Source: Candidatus Zixiibacteriota bacterium
Lineage (GTDB): Bacteria > Zixibacteria > MSB-5A5 > UBA10806 > 4484-95
Length of the DNA: 32,019 nt
Reading direction: 5' to 3'
NCBI GenBank assembly: GCA_024231855.1
Contig: JAAEQD010000410.1
Location: 1-32,019, forward strand
The translations under genes were made by a program, and so were the position numbers. Positions 16,997 through 27,100 of this stretch are shown here, in pieces. Numbering within the stretch: position 1 is the first letter of the stretch; each line of letters starts with the position of its first letter. Under the pieces are notes generated by a model. The model saw nothing but the letters and a program-made list of their open reading frames with translations, did no database searches and was not told the DNA's origin.

Positions 16997-18622
16997 TTAC
17001 GCTCCTGCTTCAACATTTTTGCGGAGTTTGAAATCGCCAACCAACACTCTTAAATCTTCCGATTGTCGATTAAGCTGTTCCGCCGCCGAAGCCGCTTGCT
17101 CGGTGCCGGTGACCGATTCCTGGCTTATCCGGTTGACATTCTCGACGCTTTTAGATATCTGTTCAGCGGCGGCTGATTGCTCTTCCGAGGCGGTTGCTAC
17201 CTGACGCATCATCTCCTGAACGCCTTCAATTGATGAGAATATCTCGGTTAAAGATGTATTTGTTTTCTCAACCAGGCCTTTACCCTTGCCAACTATTTCG
17301 CCGGCTTCTTCTATCTGAGTATTAGCTGTGCCGACATCCGCTTGAATACCTTTGATTGTATCAGCAACTTCTTTGGTGGCTTTGGTTGTCCGTTCGGCCA
17401 GTTTACGCACTTCATCGGCGACAACCGCGAAACCGCGACCCTGTTCGCCGGCGCGGGCCGCTTCAATAGCGGCGTTCAAAGCCAGCAAATTAGTCTGGTC
17501 GGCAATGTCATCGATGACTTTGATTATTTCACCGATAGCGGTGGCCTTTTCAGAAAGTGTCGCGATATTCTGAGCCGTCGCGCTGGCTGATTGTACTATC
17601 TCATCCATGCCATGCGAGGTATCCTCGGCCAGTTGCCCGCCTTCCTGAGATTTCGATGCCGCTTCTTTGGCTCGTTCAGCGGCTTCGCCGGTATTTTTCG
17701 AAGTCTCTACGATAGTCGCGGTCATTTCCTCAACGGCGGTTGAGACCTGAGCTGTCTGATTGGTTTGTTCTTTGGAACCGGCGGATAGTTGCTCGGCTGA
17801 CGTCGATATTTCGTTTGCCGCGGAAGCCAGTTGTTCGGCATTTTGAGCAACTGTGTATACAGTATCATGAAGATCATCGGACATTTTATTTACCTGTTCG
17901 CACATCTGCCCGATTTCATCCTTGCTATTGATTTCAATTTTTGTCGTCAAATCTTTATTAGCCACGGCCCTGACGATTTCCATCGCTTTATTAAGGCCAC
18001 CGGTAATACCTTTAATGATGAAGAATGCCAGAACAAACGATAATACGACCGCAACTACCGAAAATGTAATTAATAGGAAACTGTCGGCAGCTACTTCTTC
18101 CTCGGCTTCTTCCTCGGCCTTGGCAAAATCTGCCCTGAGTTCACCCTCAAGTTCTTCGATCAAATCTTCGAGATTACCTACCGCGGCTTCGACATCAGTT
18201 GCAAGTGTTTGTTTAGCCAAATCCCAATCATTCCTCAACGCTAATTCATGAATTAGCTGACACGATTGATCAAGTGGTTCGTGCGCTTCATCGAGTTTTT
18301 TGGCAAGCGCCAATTCCTCAGCATCCGCGCCGTCTTTTAATTCCGTTAGATTTTGCTCAAATAATTCGATATGCGGCGTTACCACTTCATCAAATTCAGC
18401 GGCAGCTTCAAAAAGCAGTACATCAGCCAGACCATCCATGGTGGCGGTCACGGCATATTTCATTTCCATGCTATTATCGAGTTTTTCGGCTTTTTCGATT
18501 ATATAATCGGCTTTATCGTTAATGCCATTCACTGATTGTATACCGATGACCGTTCCAGCGATAACAATAAGTACCAGCGCGGAAAATGAAAAAATCAATT
18601 TGTTTTTAATGGTAAGTTTCAC
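16997..18622 (-). CDS. Methyl-accepting chemotaxis protein, receptor 1
   Basis: The 541-residue receptor has an N-terminal transmembrane helix (8-30), a four-helix-bundle periplasmic sensor (about 31-180), a second helix (181-204), HAMP (about 205-260) and a cytoplasmic signalling domain. The signalling tip has [20 protein letters not shown]. In the sensor, His114, Cys121 and His125 form an H-x6-C-x3-H pattern also found in receptor 3. A string of Glu residues precedes the second membrane helix. There is no CheR-binding pentapeptide at the C-terminus (ends NVEAGA). The start is GTG at 18622, preceded by GAGGAG. It lies 31 bases after an outer-membrane barrel gene, and cheW follows, so the three form one operon. 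The ligand is unknown. Confidence 0.95.
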   Translation of the reverse strand: MKLTIKNKLIFSFSALVLIVIAGTVIGIQSVNGINDKADYIIEKAEKLDNSMEMKYAVTATMDGLADVLLFEAAAEFDEVVTPHIELFEQNLTELKDGADAEELALAKKLDEAHEPLDQSCQLIHELALRNDWDLAKQTLATDVEAAVGNLEDLIEELEGELRADFAKAEEEAEEEVAADSFLLITFSVVAVVLSFVLAFFIIKGITGGLNKAMEIVRAVANKDLTTKIEINSKDEIGQMCEQVNKMSDDLHDTVYTVAQNAEQLASAANEISTSAEQLSAGSKEQTNQTAQVSTAVEEMTATIVETSKNTGEAAERAKEAASKSQEGGQLAEDTSHGMDEIVQSASATAQNIATLSEKATAIGEIIKVIDDIADQTNLLALNAAIEAARAGEQGRGFAVVADEVRKLAERTTKATKEVADTIKGIQADVGTANTQIEEAGEIVGKGKGLVEKTNTSLTEIFSSIEGVQEMMRQVATASEEQSAAAEQISKSVENVNRISQESVTGTEQAASAAEQLNRQSEDLRVLVGDFKLRKNVEAGA

Positions 18623-18653
18623 AGTTAATTCTCCTCTTTAAAATTAAGTATCT

Positions 18654-20066
18654 TTAAAACGATACCACGAATTGGCCGATAACCACATTTTCAGCCTCAT
18701 GATGTTCGCTGTCTTCGGTTTCATACTCGATCCTTAATGAAGCGTTTTCATTTAAATTAAAGCCCGCCCCGACTGTGATTTGACTCAGTTTGTCCTCAAC
18801 CTCGGAGTGTTCAACATTCTTGTGTTCAACGGCGCTATAGCCGCCTACCAGGTAGATATCCTTGTGAAACCATTGATGAACTTCCAGCACGCCCTCAACA
18901 TAGTAACCGGCAATGTCAACTTGCTCGGCCTGGAGTTCGTCTTGCTTAAGAATGTATTCAGCGGTAACCTCTACCGGCGCGTAGTGAAATACCGCGTCGC
19001 CGCCGTAGAAATTGGCCTGGGGCTGATCCTCGCTGTTTAATATCGAAGCCGAACTGCCGCCGACTCTTAAGTATTCAGACAGCATGAATGTCAGCCTGCC
19101 ACCATAGGCCATATTCTCCTGGTCGCCGTTGACGAAATACATCTGGGCGTCCCAGAGATCCTGCCCCCCATAAAGATTCAACCCCAGATCGTTCCAGCCG
19201 TCGACAGTTTCGGAAACCGCCAAGGGTGCCGAGAAAAGCGATCTGTCCGGCGAGGCGATTCTCTCGAAATCGGCGCCGAAAGGTACATCGAACTGGCCTA
19301 CCATAAGACCCGAGTGTTCGAACATCTGGGAACCGACTGGGTGAGCCGAACTTTCACCCATCCAGTGAAGATCGGCAAAAGCGGCCCCAACCTCGAAAGC
19401 CTCGCCACCATAGGCGATAGCGCCGACGATGCTTACATAAGGCGAGAAAGCAGATTCGATATCGACCTCCATCTGGTTAAGCACGAAACCTTTGTCCTCT
19501 TCGTTATCATCAGGCATCAAATAGATCAAATCGAAAAATCCCGCCAGTTCGATATTCCCGAATGATAAACCGTCATCTGCCTGGCTTTCTTCTCCACTTT
19601 GCGCGATGATTTCTCTCAATTCAGTGGTCAATGCTCTTAACTCCGCGGCAAATTGGCTGCCTGTTCCGGCGTTTTGATCAGTGGTGCCGGCGGTTACCTG
19701 TGCTTCTTCCATCGCCTTGACTTTCATCGAAAGCTCGACTATTGAGTTTTCGATAAACTCCAGACGCGGATCGGAATCCGAACCAACGTTGGCCTGTTCG
19801 AGTCCGGCAAGCCGCTCCTCCAGAACCGATATATCGGGCTGGCTTTGCGGTATGTTCGCCACCTGGTCTTCAAGTTCAGCGAATCGCTCATCATAAGCGG
19901 AGAAATCCGTTGAGCCGCCGGCGGCTTGTTCAAGCTCGGCTATTCTGGCTTCCAGTTTATCCAGCTTTTCCAACAAAGCCGAAAATCCCTGGGCCATAAC
20001 AGGTGAATTTTGCATCGCGAGAAATACGAATAGTGCGATGATGATTTGGAATACCTGTTTTTTCAT
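18654..20066 (-). CDS. Outer-membrane beta-barrel protein with N-terminal coiled coil (porin-like)
   Basis: I choose ATG 20066, preceded by GGGGGG, over the upstream start at 20090. The 470-residue protein has a signal peptide (MKKQVFQIIIALFVFLA), a coiled-coil region (about 28-170, with heptads such as LEKLDKLEARIAELE), and then alternating beta-strand sequence to the C-terminal Phe (VVIGQFVVSF), the typical last strand recognised by the BAM complex. It looks like a porin of the type with a periplasmic coiled coil. Its place between a carbonic anhydrase relic and a receptor-CheW pair is unusual for a porin and suggests a shared substrate. A decayed copy of its 3' end lies at 20681-20750. Substrate and exact family are not known to me. 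Confidence 0.85.
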   Translation of the reverse strand: MKKQVFQIIIALFVFLAMQNSPVMAQGFSALLEKLDKLEARIAELEQAAGGSTDFSAYDERFAELEDQVANIPQSQPDISVLEERLAGLEQANVGSDSDPRLEFIENSIVELSMKVKAMEEAQVTAGTTDQNAGTGSQFAAELRALTTELREIIAQSGEESQADDGLSFGNIELAGFFDLIYLMPDDNEEDKGFVLNQMEVDIESAFSPYVSIVGAIAYGGEAFEVGAAFADLHWMGESSAHPVGSQMFEHSGLMVGQFDVPFGADFERIASPDRSLFSAPLAVSETVDGWNDLGLNLYGGQDLWDAQMYFVNGDQENMAYGGRLTFMLSEYLRVGGSSASILNSEDQPQANFYGGDAVFHYAPVEVTAEYILKQDELQAEQVDIAGYYVEGVLEVHQWFHKDIYLVGGYSAVEHKNVEHSEVEDKLSQITVGAGFNLNENASLRIEYETEDSEHHEAENVVIGQFVVSF

Positions 20067-20114
20067 TTTCCCCCCTAAATTATCATACAACTATTACAAT
20101 TTAACTTGATATTG

Positions 20115-20603
20115 TCAACCAACGGCGGGATACTGCCATGCAGTTCGGCATCGGTAACGACGGCAGTGACTGCTCCCCCAATTTCTATGTCCAAGAACTA
20201 AAAATAACTGTGTCTCCAGGTGATCCACGCCATACTCAATCGAGCCGATTTCATCAACATCGACAACATTGCCGGCCACCCGAATTACAAACACATCGCC
20301 GATGCCCTGGTCGAATGCCACCTCGGGCATTACCCTGGAATCGGAACAGGTAATTACGGTGGCAAACGGATGCTGACCACCGGTAGTTGTTTGGTATCTG
20401 CGATCACTAAGAAGATTGGGATGTTGAGCGTTACCTTGAAAGTAACGGCTGTTGCAATCCTTTAGCTTTTTTTGAGCCTCGGCAGGTGAAATACCGGTTC
20501 CATCGCCGCTAGCCACAATCGGGCTTAGTAAGACCGGTAATAGTAGAAGTATGAAAAAAGCCGACAATAAATACTTCCGTTCAATTAATTTTTGGTGATC
20601 CAA
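20115..20603 (-). pseudogene. Frameshifted, truncated periplasmic beta-carbonic anhydrase
   Basis: The open frame of 162 codons begins with TTG where the homologous gene has ATG, and has a signal peptide (LLSAFFILLLLPVLLSPIVA). It keeps the zinc/catalytic motif CSDSR but breaks at the second zinc motif: the expected H-x2-C reads HRNW, and a run of five Gs shifts the frame. In the corrected frame homology continues ([20 protein letters not shown]) to about position 20118, then stops. The first half resembles domain 1 of the intact fusion at 24163-27552 ([19 protein letters not shown]), while the second half resembles domain 2 ([17 protein letters not shown]). It is thus a chimera or deletion product. 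Loss of the Cys ligand and the C-terminal third means it cannot be an active enzyme as read. Confidence 0.85.
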
Positions 20604-20956
20604 AGATTAATTCCCCCAATTTGTGTTTTTTAAATTATTTTGAATATCATTGGCATCATAAATCCTTGTCTCTTTACAAATCTTAAACGATATCACGAAT
20701 TAACGGATAATCACATATCCGACGTCATGATTTTCGCTGTTTTTTCAGAAACCCTCCAAGTTATTTCAGATTTTTAAATGTAGCTTTAAATAGTTTATCG
20801 TGTGATTATTTTAAAGCTTGAAAATTTGACAAATATATGCGTTTACACTGAAACGTTATGTGCCCACATTAATATTTTATGATTTTAAAATCACTATCTC
20901 CATTTTCAAGTCCTTTATAAACAGTCTGTTAGGTTTTTATACATGAATTTAAATGA
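20604..20956. other. Intergenic region with barrel-gene relic, otherwise AT-rich
   Basis: Together with the terminator at 20957-20988 this separates the carbonic anhydrase relic from cheW copy 2. The only recognisable content is the barrel-gene remnant at 20681-20750. The rest is AT-rich sequence, presumably holding the promoter of the unit 1 operon; I cannot place it. Confidence 0.6.
20681..20750 (-). pseudogene. 3'-end relic of a second copy of the outer-membrane barrel gene
   Basis: About 65 bases align with the last codons of the intact barrel gene (18654-18745). The relic translates as NSEHD-like residues: NSENHDVGYVIIR, stop, FVISF, against DSEHHEAENVVIGQFVVSF. The Gln codon CAA has become the stop TAA, and the original stop has become AAG. 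No upstream part of the gene is recognisable. It lies just upstream of the carbonic anhydrase relic. Confidence 0.72.
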
Positions 20957-20988
20957 AAATCTCGCAAGGTATAAGCCTCGCGAGATTT
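20957..20988 (-). terminator. Rho-independent terminator after cheW copy 2
   Basis: A nine-bp stem (AAATCTCGC at 20957-20965 with GCGAGATTT at 20980-20988), with extra AGG/CCT pairing in the loop, lies about 20 bases after the stop. The T-tract is weaker than in the other copies. The sequence between stop and stem resembles that at 27971-27994. Confidence 0.82.
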
Positions 20989-21008
20989 AAGCAATTGGAG
21001 AGATTTAT

Positions 21009-21491
21009 TTAGCCGCTTGGCAATTCACAGGTTGATATGATCTTACCCAAATCCAGATAGATCAAAAGTCTGTCAGCCAACTTGGCAATTGACTTTATGT
21101 ATTCTACTCCTGAATAAGTTGATTCTCCGGAAACAAGCCTGGGCGCGTCCTCAAGCGAGTCGGCCGGTACGCGTAAAACCTCCGAAACACCATCCACTAC
21201 CAGGCCGACAACCTCATTGGCCACATCCACGACAACGATTCTGGTGTGATTATCGTATTCCTTTTCGGCCATACCGAATTTCTTGCGCAGATCGATAATC
21301 GGGATGACTTTGCCGCGAAGGTTGATTATACCTTCTACATAATTCTCGGTTTGCGGTACCCGGGTGATCTCGACCATCCGGTTGATCTCCTGAACCTGAA
21401 GGATATTCACGCCGAACTCCTCCTGACCCAGGTTGAACGTGACCATTTGCTCCAGGTCATCTACCTGTTTTTGGGTTTTTTCTTCCGCCAT
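21009..21491 (-). CDS. cheW: CheW chemotaxis coupling protein, copy 2
   Basis: The 160-residue CheW differs from copies 1 and 3 mainly at its ends (starts MAEEKTQKQVDD, ends CELPSG). The DNA is a patchwork: about 170 bases in the middle (21186-21358) match copy 1 almost base for base, while about 120 bases at the 5' end (21356-21478) match copy 3. This points to gene conversion. It follows receptor 2 by two bases and is closed by its own terminator, so receptor 2 and this CheW form a two-gene unit. Confidence 0.96.
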   Translation of the reverse strand: MAEEKTQKQVDDLEQMVTFNLGQEEFGVNILQVQEINRMVEITRVPQTENYVEGIINLRGKVIPIIDLRKKFGMAEKEYDNHTRIVVVDVANEVVGLVVDGVSEVLRVPADSLEDAPRLVSGESTYSGVEYIKSIAKLADRLLIYLDLGKIISTCELPSG

Positions 21492-21493
21492 TA

Positions 21494-23146
21494 TTATGCT
21501 CCCGATTTGACTTTATTGTTGAGCTTGAAGCCGCCGACAAGGGCTTTTAATTCTTCGGATTGACGATTAAGCTGTTCAGCCGCCGAGGCAGCCTGTTCGG
21601 TACCCGAGGCCGATTCCTGGCTGATCCGGTTGACATTCTCGACGTTCTTGGAGATCTCTTCGGCCGCCGCCGATTGCTCGTCGGTGGCAGTGGCTATCTG
21701 GCGCATCATCTCCTGAACGCCCTCAATAGTGGAGAATATTTCGGTTAATGATGAATTCGTTTTTTCAACCAGATCTTTGCCCTTATTGACAATCTCCCCG
21801 GCTTCTTCCATCTGAGTATTAGCGGTTCCGACATCAGTCTGGATTCCCTTGATCGTCTCGGCGACTTCTTTAGTGGCCTTGGTTGTCCGTTCGGCCAGCT
21901 TACGTACCTCATCGGCGACCACCGCGAAGCCTCGGCCTTGTTCGCCGGCCCGGGCCGCTTCAATGGCGGCATTCAAGGCCAACAGATTGGTCTGGTCGGC
22001 GATATCATCGATAACCTTGATTATTTCGCCGATAGCGGTCGCTTTTTCGGATAATGTCAAGATATTCCGGGCCGTCGCACCGGCGGACTGAACAATCTCA
22101 TCCATGCCTCGCGAGGTATCCTCGGCCAGTTGCCCGCCTTCCTGCGATTTCGCCGCGGCTTCCTGGGCTTTTTCGGCGGCGTCGGTAGTATTTTTCGACG
22201 TTTCAACTATTGTCGCGGTCATCTCTTCAACGGCGGTCGAGACCTGGGCTGTCTGGTTGGTTTGCTCCTTGGCCCCGGCGGTAAGCTGTTCGGAGGATGA
22301 GGAAATTTCGGTAGCGGCTGAGGCCAGCTGTTCCGTGTTCAGAGCAACCTGGTAGATTATATCATGGAGTTTTTCCATGAAGGCGTTGAACCATTTCGCC
22401 ATATCGCCAATCTCATCTTTAGATGATACTTCCAGGCGTTTGGTTAAATCGCCCTCACCCTGGGCGATATCCTTCAACATATCGACTGCTTTGTTTGTTG
22501 GCCTGGTGAAGCTCCTGGAAATGAACACAGCAAGAACCAAACCTATAGCGACAGAGGTAATCGTGATTATGAAATTGAGTAGAGTAGAACTTGATGTTTG
22601 CGATTGGGCTGATTTAACTTTGTGTTCTGATGCTGTAAATTTCTTCTTCTGTAAGCCCTTAAGTAATTCCTGTACTTCAGCCAGACTCTCCAGAGACTTG
22701 GTTTTATATATATCCAGAGCAAGCGCTTTATTTGCCTCATTAAATCCCGATTGCATGATTTCTTTTATTCCAACCGCCGAATGATGAAGATTTTTATGAG
22801 GTTCATCGATTTTAGATAGCAAAGCCTTGGTTGCATCGTCAAAATGTTTATACTCTTCGGAATTAAGCAATCCATCGTACCATTTACCAAAACCGCATTT
22901 ATGAGGATCGGTTTGTTTGTCGAATTCCTTGTTTAAGATAAAGACTTCGGTAAGCGCGTTTACCCATTTTAAATGATCGACTTCCTTTTCAACCAAGAAC
23001 CGCGCTCCACCTTCCTCAGCGATCGCTTGTTCGTAATTATTGGTCACTTTATTAAGATTAATAGTCGAAAGCCCCCACACTACGATTGCCAAAACAGACA
23101 GAATACCAACCAAACCATACATTTTTCTACCGATTGTCATCCTCAT
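21494..23146 (-). CDS. Methyl-accepting chemotaxis protein with CZB-like zinc-binding sensor, receptor 2
   Basis: The 550-residue receptor has a membrane helix (about 9-30), an extracytoplasmic sensor (about 31-190), a second helix (about 191-212), HAMP with the [20 protein letters not shown] segment, and the signalling domain with [20 protein letters not shown]. The sensor carries a CZB-type pattern: His58 and Trp61 in DHLKW, Cys84 in HKCGFGKW, and His117/His121 in [11 protein letters not shown] domains bind zinc and in known receptors respond to zinc or to oxidation of the Cys ligand; most described CZB domains are cytoplasmic, whereas this one lies between the two membrane helices. The ribosome site AAGGA precedes ATG 23146. 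The second half of the gene is nearly identical in places to receptor 3. Confidence 0.95.
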   Translation of the reverse strand: MRMTIGRKMYGLVGILSVLAIVVWGLSTINLNKVTNNYEQAIAEEGGARFLVEKEVDHLKWVNALTEVFILNKEFDKQTDPHKCGFGKWYDGLLNSEEYKHFDDATKALLSKIDEPHKNLHHSAVGIKEIMQSGFNEANKALALDIYKTKSLESLAEVQELLKGLQKKKFTASEHKVKSAQSQTSSSTLLNFIITITSVAIGLVLAVFISRSFTRPTNKAVDMLKDIAQGEGDLTKRLEVSSKDEIGDMAKWFNAFMEKLHDIIYQVALNTEQLASAATEISSSSEQLTAGAKEQTNQTAQVSTAVEEMTATIVETSKNTTDAAEKAQEAAAKSQEGGQLAEDTSRGMDEIVQSAGATARNILTLSEKATAIGEIIKVIDDIADQTNLLALNAAIEAARAGEQGRGFAVVADEVRKLAERTTKATKEVAETIKGIQTDVGTANTQMEEAGEIVNKGKDLVEKTNSSLTEIFSTIEGVQEMMRQIATATDEQSAAAEEISKNVENVNRISQESASGTEQAASAAEQLNRQSEELKALVGGFKLNNKVKSGA

Positions 23147-23624
23147 CTTCTCTGTCCTTTCTCTTCTAAGCTCTCCATAGGGAACTTATCGGATATTATT
23201 TGCGCTATTGCCAACTGTTAATTTTCATTATAGACCAGAGTTTTCGATAACATAGAAATAATAATCTACCCCTAAGCGCAACCCGGTGAATCTGATTAAA
23301 ATCAATGTCACAGATCGACTATAATTCTCCGACAAATCTAATTATTATCTATTATTTCCCTTCAAACTCCATATATATAAGGGTTTATTGGCAATTCAAG
23401 CGTATACTCTAGTTGCCTCTCTTTGACATTTATCGTAATACATCACAATGTTCTTAAGTATTAATTAATGCTGTCAAGTATTCAATGTTACATATTGTAA
23501 AAAACAGTACTCGGTCTTTATTACTATATTCCACTTTTAGCATAATTTGCCTAATTCAGCGTTCTGGACAGCAATAGCGGCGCCTAGCCCGAATTAAAAT
23601 TTACAAATCGTAGCAGTGTCAAAA
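23147..23624. other. AT-rich intergenic region upstream of receptor 2
   Basis: This gap of nearly 480 bases between receptor 2 and the terminator of cheW copy 3 holds no open frame of note and no relic that I can recognise. On the minus strand TCCGATAA (23186-23193), about 40 bases before the start, resembles the -10 element of flagellar sigma-28 promoters, but no matching -35 element lies at the right distance. Confidence 0.5.
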
Positions 23625-23656
23625 AAATCCCGCGAAGTATAAGCTCCGCGGGATTT
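23625..23656 (-). terminator. Rho-independent terminator after cheW copy 3
   Basis: A ten-bp stem (AAATCCCGCG at 23625-23634 with CGCGGGATTT at 23647-23656) is followed on the minus strand by seven Ts. The stem and the preceding spacer (AAGAATAACTCTGTCAGT) are shared with the terminator of copy 1. Confidence 0.93.
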
Positions 23657-23677
23657 CATTACTGACAGAGTTATTCT

Positions 23678-24160
23678 TCAGCCGGTCGGCAATTCACTTG
23701 TGGATATTATCTTACTCAAATCCAGATAGATCAATAACCGGTCCGCTAACTTGGCGATTGATTTAATATACTCGGCTCCCGAATATGTCGATTCGCCCGA
23801 CACCAACTTGGGCGCGTCCTCCAGCGTATCGGATTCTACTCTGAGTACCTCCGAAACACCATCAACAACCAGGCCCACAACCTCATTGGCCACATCCACG
23901 ACAACGATTCGAGTCTGATTGTCATATTCTTTCTCGGCCATACCGAATTTCTTGCGTAGATCAATAATCGGGATTACCTTGCCCCGAAGGTTGATTATGC
24001 CTTCGACATATTGATCGGTTTGTGGTACCCGGGTGATCTCGACCATCCGGTTGATCTCCTGAACCTGAAGGATATTCACGCCGAATTCCTCCTGGCCCAG
24101 GTTGAACGTGACCATTTGCTCCAGGTCATCTACCTGTTTTTGTGAAACTTGTTCAGCCAT
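23678..24160 (-). CDS. cheW: CheW chemotaxis coupling protein, copy 3
   Basis: This 160-residue CheW (starts MAEQVSQKQVDD, ends TSELPTG) differs from copies 1 and 2 by a handful of residues, such as TDQYVEG in place of TENYVEG. It begins two bases after the carbonic anhydrase-receptor fusion, with the same GGAGCG ribosome site, and so belongs to the same transcript. It probably couples that fusion receptor to CheA. Its own terminator follows 20 bases downstream. Confidence 0.96.
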   Translation of the reverse strand: MAEQVSQKQVDDLEQMVTFNLGQEEFGVNILQVQEINRMVEITRVPQTDQYVEGIINLRGKVIPIIDLRKKFGMAEKEYDNQTRIVVVDVANEVVGLVVDGVSEVLRVESDTLEDAPKLVSGESTYSGAEYIKSIAKLADRLLIYLDLSKIISTSELPTG

Positions 24161-24162
24161 TA

Positions 24163-27100
24163 TTACGCTCCTACCCTAACATTATTGTTCAGTTTAAAAC
24201 CACCGACCAGCGTTCTCAATTCTTCGGACTGACGATTAAGCTGCTCGGCCGCTGAAGCCGCTTGCTCCGTGCCGGTGGATGATTCCTGACTGATCCGGTT
24301 GACATTCTCGACGTTCTTGGATATCTCTTCAGCCGCCACCGATTGCTCGTCGGTGGCAGTGGCTATCTGGCGCATCATCTCCTGAACACCCTCAATAGTG
24401 GTAAATATCTCGGTTAAGGATATGTTCGTTTTTTCAACCAGTTCCCTGCCCTTGTTGACAATCTCCCCGGCTTCTTCCATCTGAGTATTAGCGGTACCGA
24501 CATCAGTCTGGATTCCCTTGATCGTCTCGGCGACTTCTTTAGTGGCCTTGGTTGTCCGTTCGGCCAGCTTACGTACCTCATCGGCGACAACCGCGAATCC
24601 CCGTCCTTGTTCGCCGGCACGGGCCGCTTCGATAGCGGCATTCAGGGCCAGCAGATTGGTCTGGTCGGCGATGTCATCAATAACACTGATTATCTCACCG
24701 ATAGCGGTGGCTTTCTCAGACAGTGTCGCGATGTTCTGAGCAGTCGCGCCAGCGGACTGAACAATCTCATCCATGCCTCGCGAGGTATCCTCGGCTAACT
24801 GCCCGCCTTCCTGAGATTTCGCTGACGCCTCTTGGGCTTTCTCGGCCGCCTCGGCGGTATTTTTCGAAGTTTCAACGATAGTCGCCGTCATTTCCTCAAT
24901 AGCGATGGAAACCTGCGCCGTTTGGTTTGTTTGCTCTTTGGAACCAGCGGACAATTGTTCGGATGATGATGAAATTTCGGTGGTGGCAGAAGCCAGTTGT
25001 TCAGTATTATTTCCGACAGTGCTAATAATTTTCGCCAAACTTATGTTCATCTTATCCAGGGCTCTGGATAATACTCCAATTTCATCAACAGTTTTGCTAT
25101 TTAAAGGTTCGCTTGTTAAATCACCCTCAGCCACTTTCATAGCAACTTCAACAGCTTGATTCACGGGGCGGGTAATACCTCGAGATATAACCAGTCCAAT
25201 AATCAACCCGATTACCACGGCGCAAATCCCGAATACTATATTCATCGTAATGGCTCTTTGCTCGGCGGCTTCGGCTGCATGAGTTACGCTGTCGGTTTGA
25301 GCCTCAACCCTTCTCAGTAATTCATCAATATGTTCAACAAGAACTTCACCTTCAACCTCAATTTGATTGGCTATCTCGGTTACAAGAATCTCGTTGCCAT
25401 CAATATGGGCTTGATGCATCTGTCCGCAGTGTTTTGCGAATTCATTATGTTGATGAACCAGGTCCTCAAGGACTCTGTACATATCTGTTTCTGAAAGAAC
25501 TTCATCTGCTTTGACAATCGCCTCAGCTTTTTCAAAATACTCGTTAATTTCGTGACCGTATTCCTCGAAAGCATCCCAATATTTTTCTTCCTCGTGAAAG
25601 GCGTATTGAGTGGCCGCCAGTTCCTGTTCAATAGCCACGATTTCAATTTCATTAATGGCCTCGACTAGCGGAATTTGTACCTTAGCGATATTGACTATCA
25701 TTCCTCCGATATTACTAAGCGCCATAGCTCCCATTATAACTATAACCACCGTTAAGGCGAGAGCAATGCCGTACCCGCCGATAATTTTCGTTCCAAGTTT
25801 AAATTTCATTATCAGTGCTCCTCCAAATAACTTGTATACTCCAACCAGGACCGCCATAATTATTGCCGCCCATAATAAATACATCCCGATGCCGCTATCG
25901 CCGGAACGTGTAGTCGCGCCCGCATAGCGTTCTTTCGCTTTACGTTCTTTATGTTCCGCTTTTTGGGTAGACGTTGATGATGAAGAATGGCTCGAAGGGG
26001 CATCGTGAGATGTTGACACCGCTTCGTGCGAAGTAGTAGTAGTCTCATGAGTTTCCTGAACCGCGACAGCCGCGGTACCGCCATGAGAACCGCCACCGGC
26101 GGATATAGAGGCCAGAATAGTGTTTAGTTCGGGATGAGGTCCCAACCATTGTACCAGGCCGGTTTCGATATCGTAAACCGCGCCTTCGATTTTCAGCAGT
26201 CCCGCTTCCACTCGTGCCTTTGAGGTCGGGCTGTTGTTTAAAAGATCCTCAATGGTTTGCCAGACATTATTCTCAACGGCATAGGGGACCAAGTCCATAT
26301 CGGGAACGCCCGGATGTTCGTGTTTTGTCTTTTCTACGGCCGGTTTGATATTATCAACCAGCGGCGGGATACTGCCATGCAGTTCGGCATCGGTAACGAC
26401 CGCCGTAACGGCTTCGCAATTTCTATGACCAAGAACTAAAAACAGCGGTGTCTCAAGATGATCCACGCCATATTCAATCGAGCCGATCTCATCGACATCG
26501 GCAACGTTACCGGCGACCCGAATTACAAATATATCGCCGATACCCTGATCGAATATATATTCCACCGGCACTCTTGAATCGGAGCAGGCAATCGCGGTTA
26601 CGAAAGGATGTTGACCGTATTCCGTACTCGTTTTGCGTCGGATCTGATTCTGACCGTCGAATAGAAGAGACCCGTTAACGTATCGGGAATTGCCCTTTTG
26701 AAGCAAACTGATTGCTTCGTTCGCGTCAGGACCGGCATATAAACGATTCGCGACCTCGACTTCACCATGATATTCCAACACAAAGTCAGAACTTGTGGTA
26801 GGGTGCCCACCGCCGGAATAAGACAGTAACCTCGTTTGCTCCGGATGTTCACCGAGCCATTCGATTTTGCCATCCTCGATATGATATACCGCCCCAATCA
26901 CCATCAGCTTGCCCGCGCTGACTCTTTCTCTCGTTACCGGACTGCTTTTAAACAGATCATCTATAGATTGCCAGACATTGTTACTTACGGCATAAGGCAC
27001 CAGATCCTTGCCCTGAAGGTCGGCATGTTCATGCTTCGTTTTCTCCGCCGCTGGGATTATATTATCCACCAGCGGAGGGATGCTGCCGTGAACTTCGGCA

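Noticed and set aside
20115..20603. Functional short carbonic anhydrase
   Set aside because: The second zinc ligand is lost, the frame shifts, and the C-terminal third of the domain is missing.
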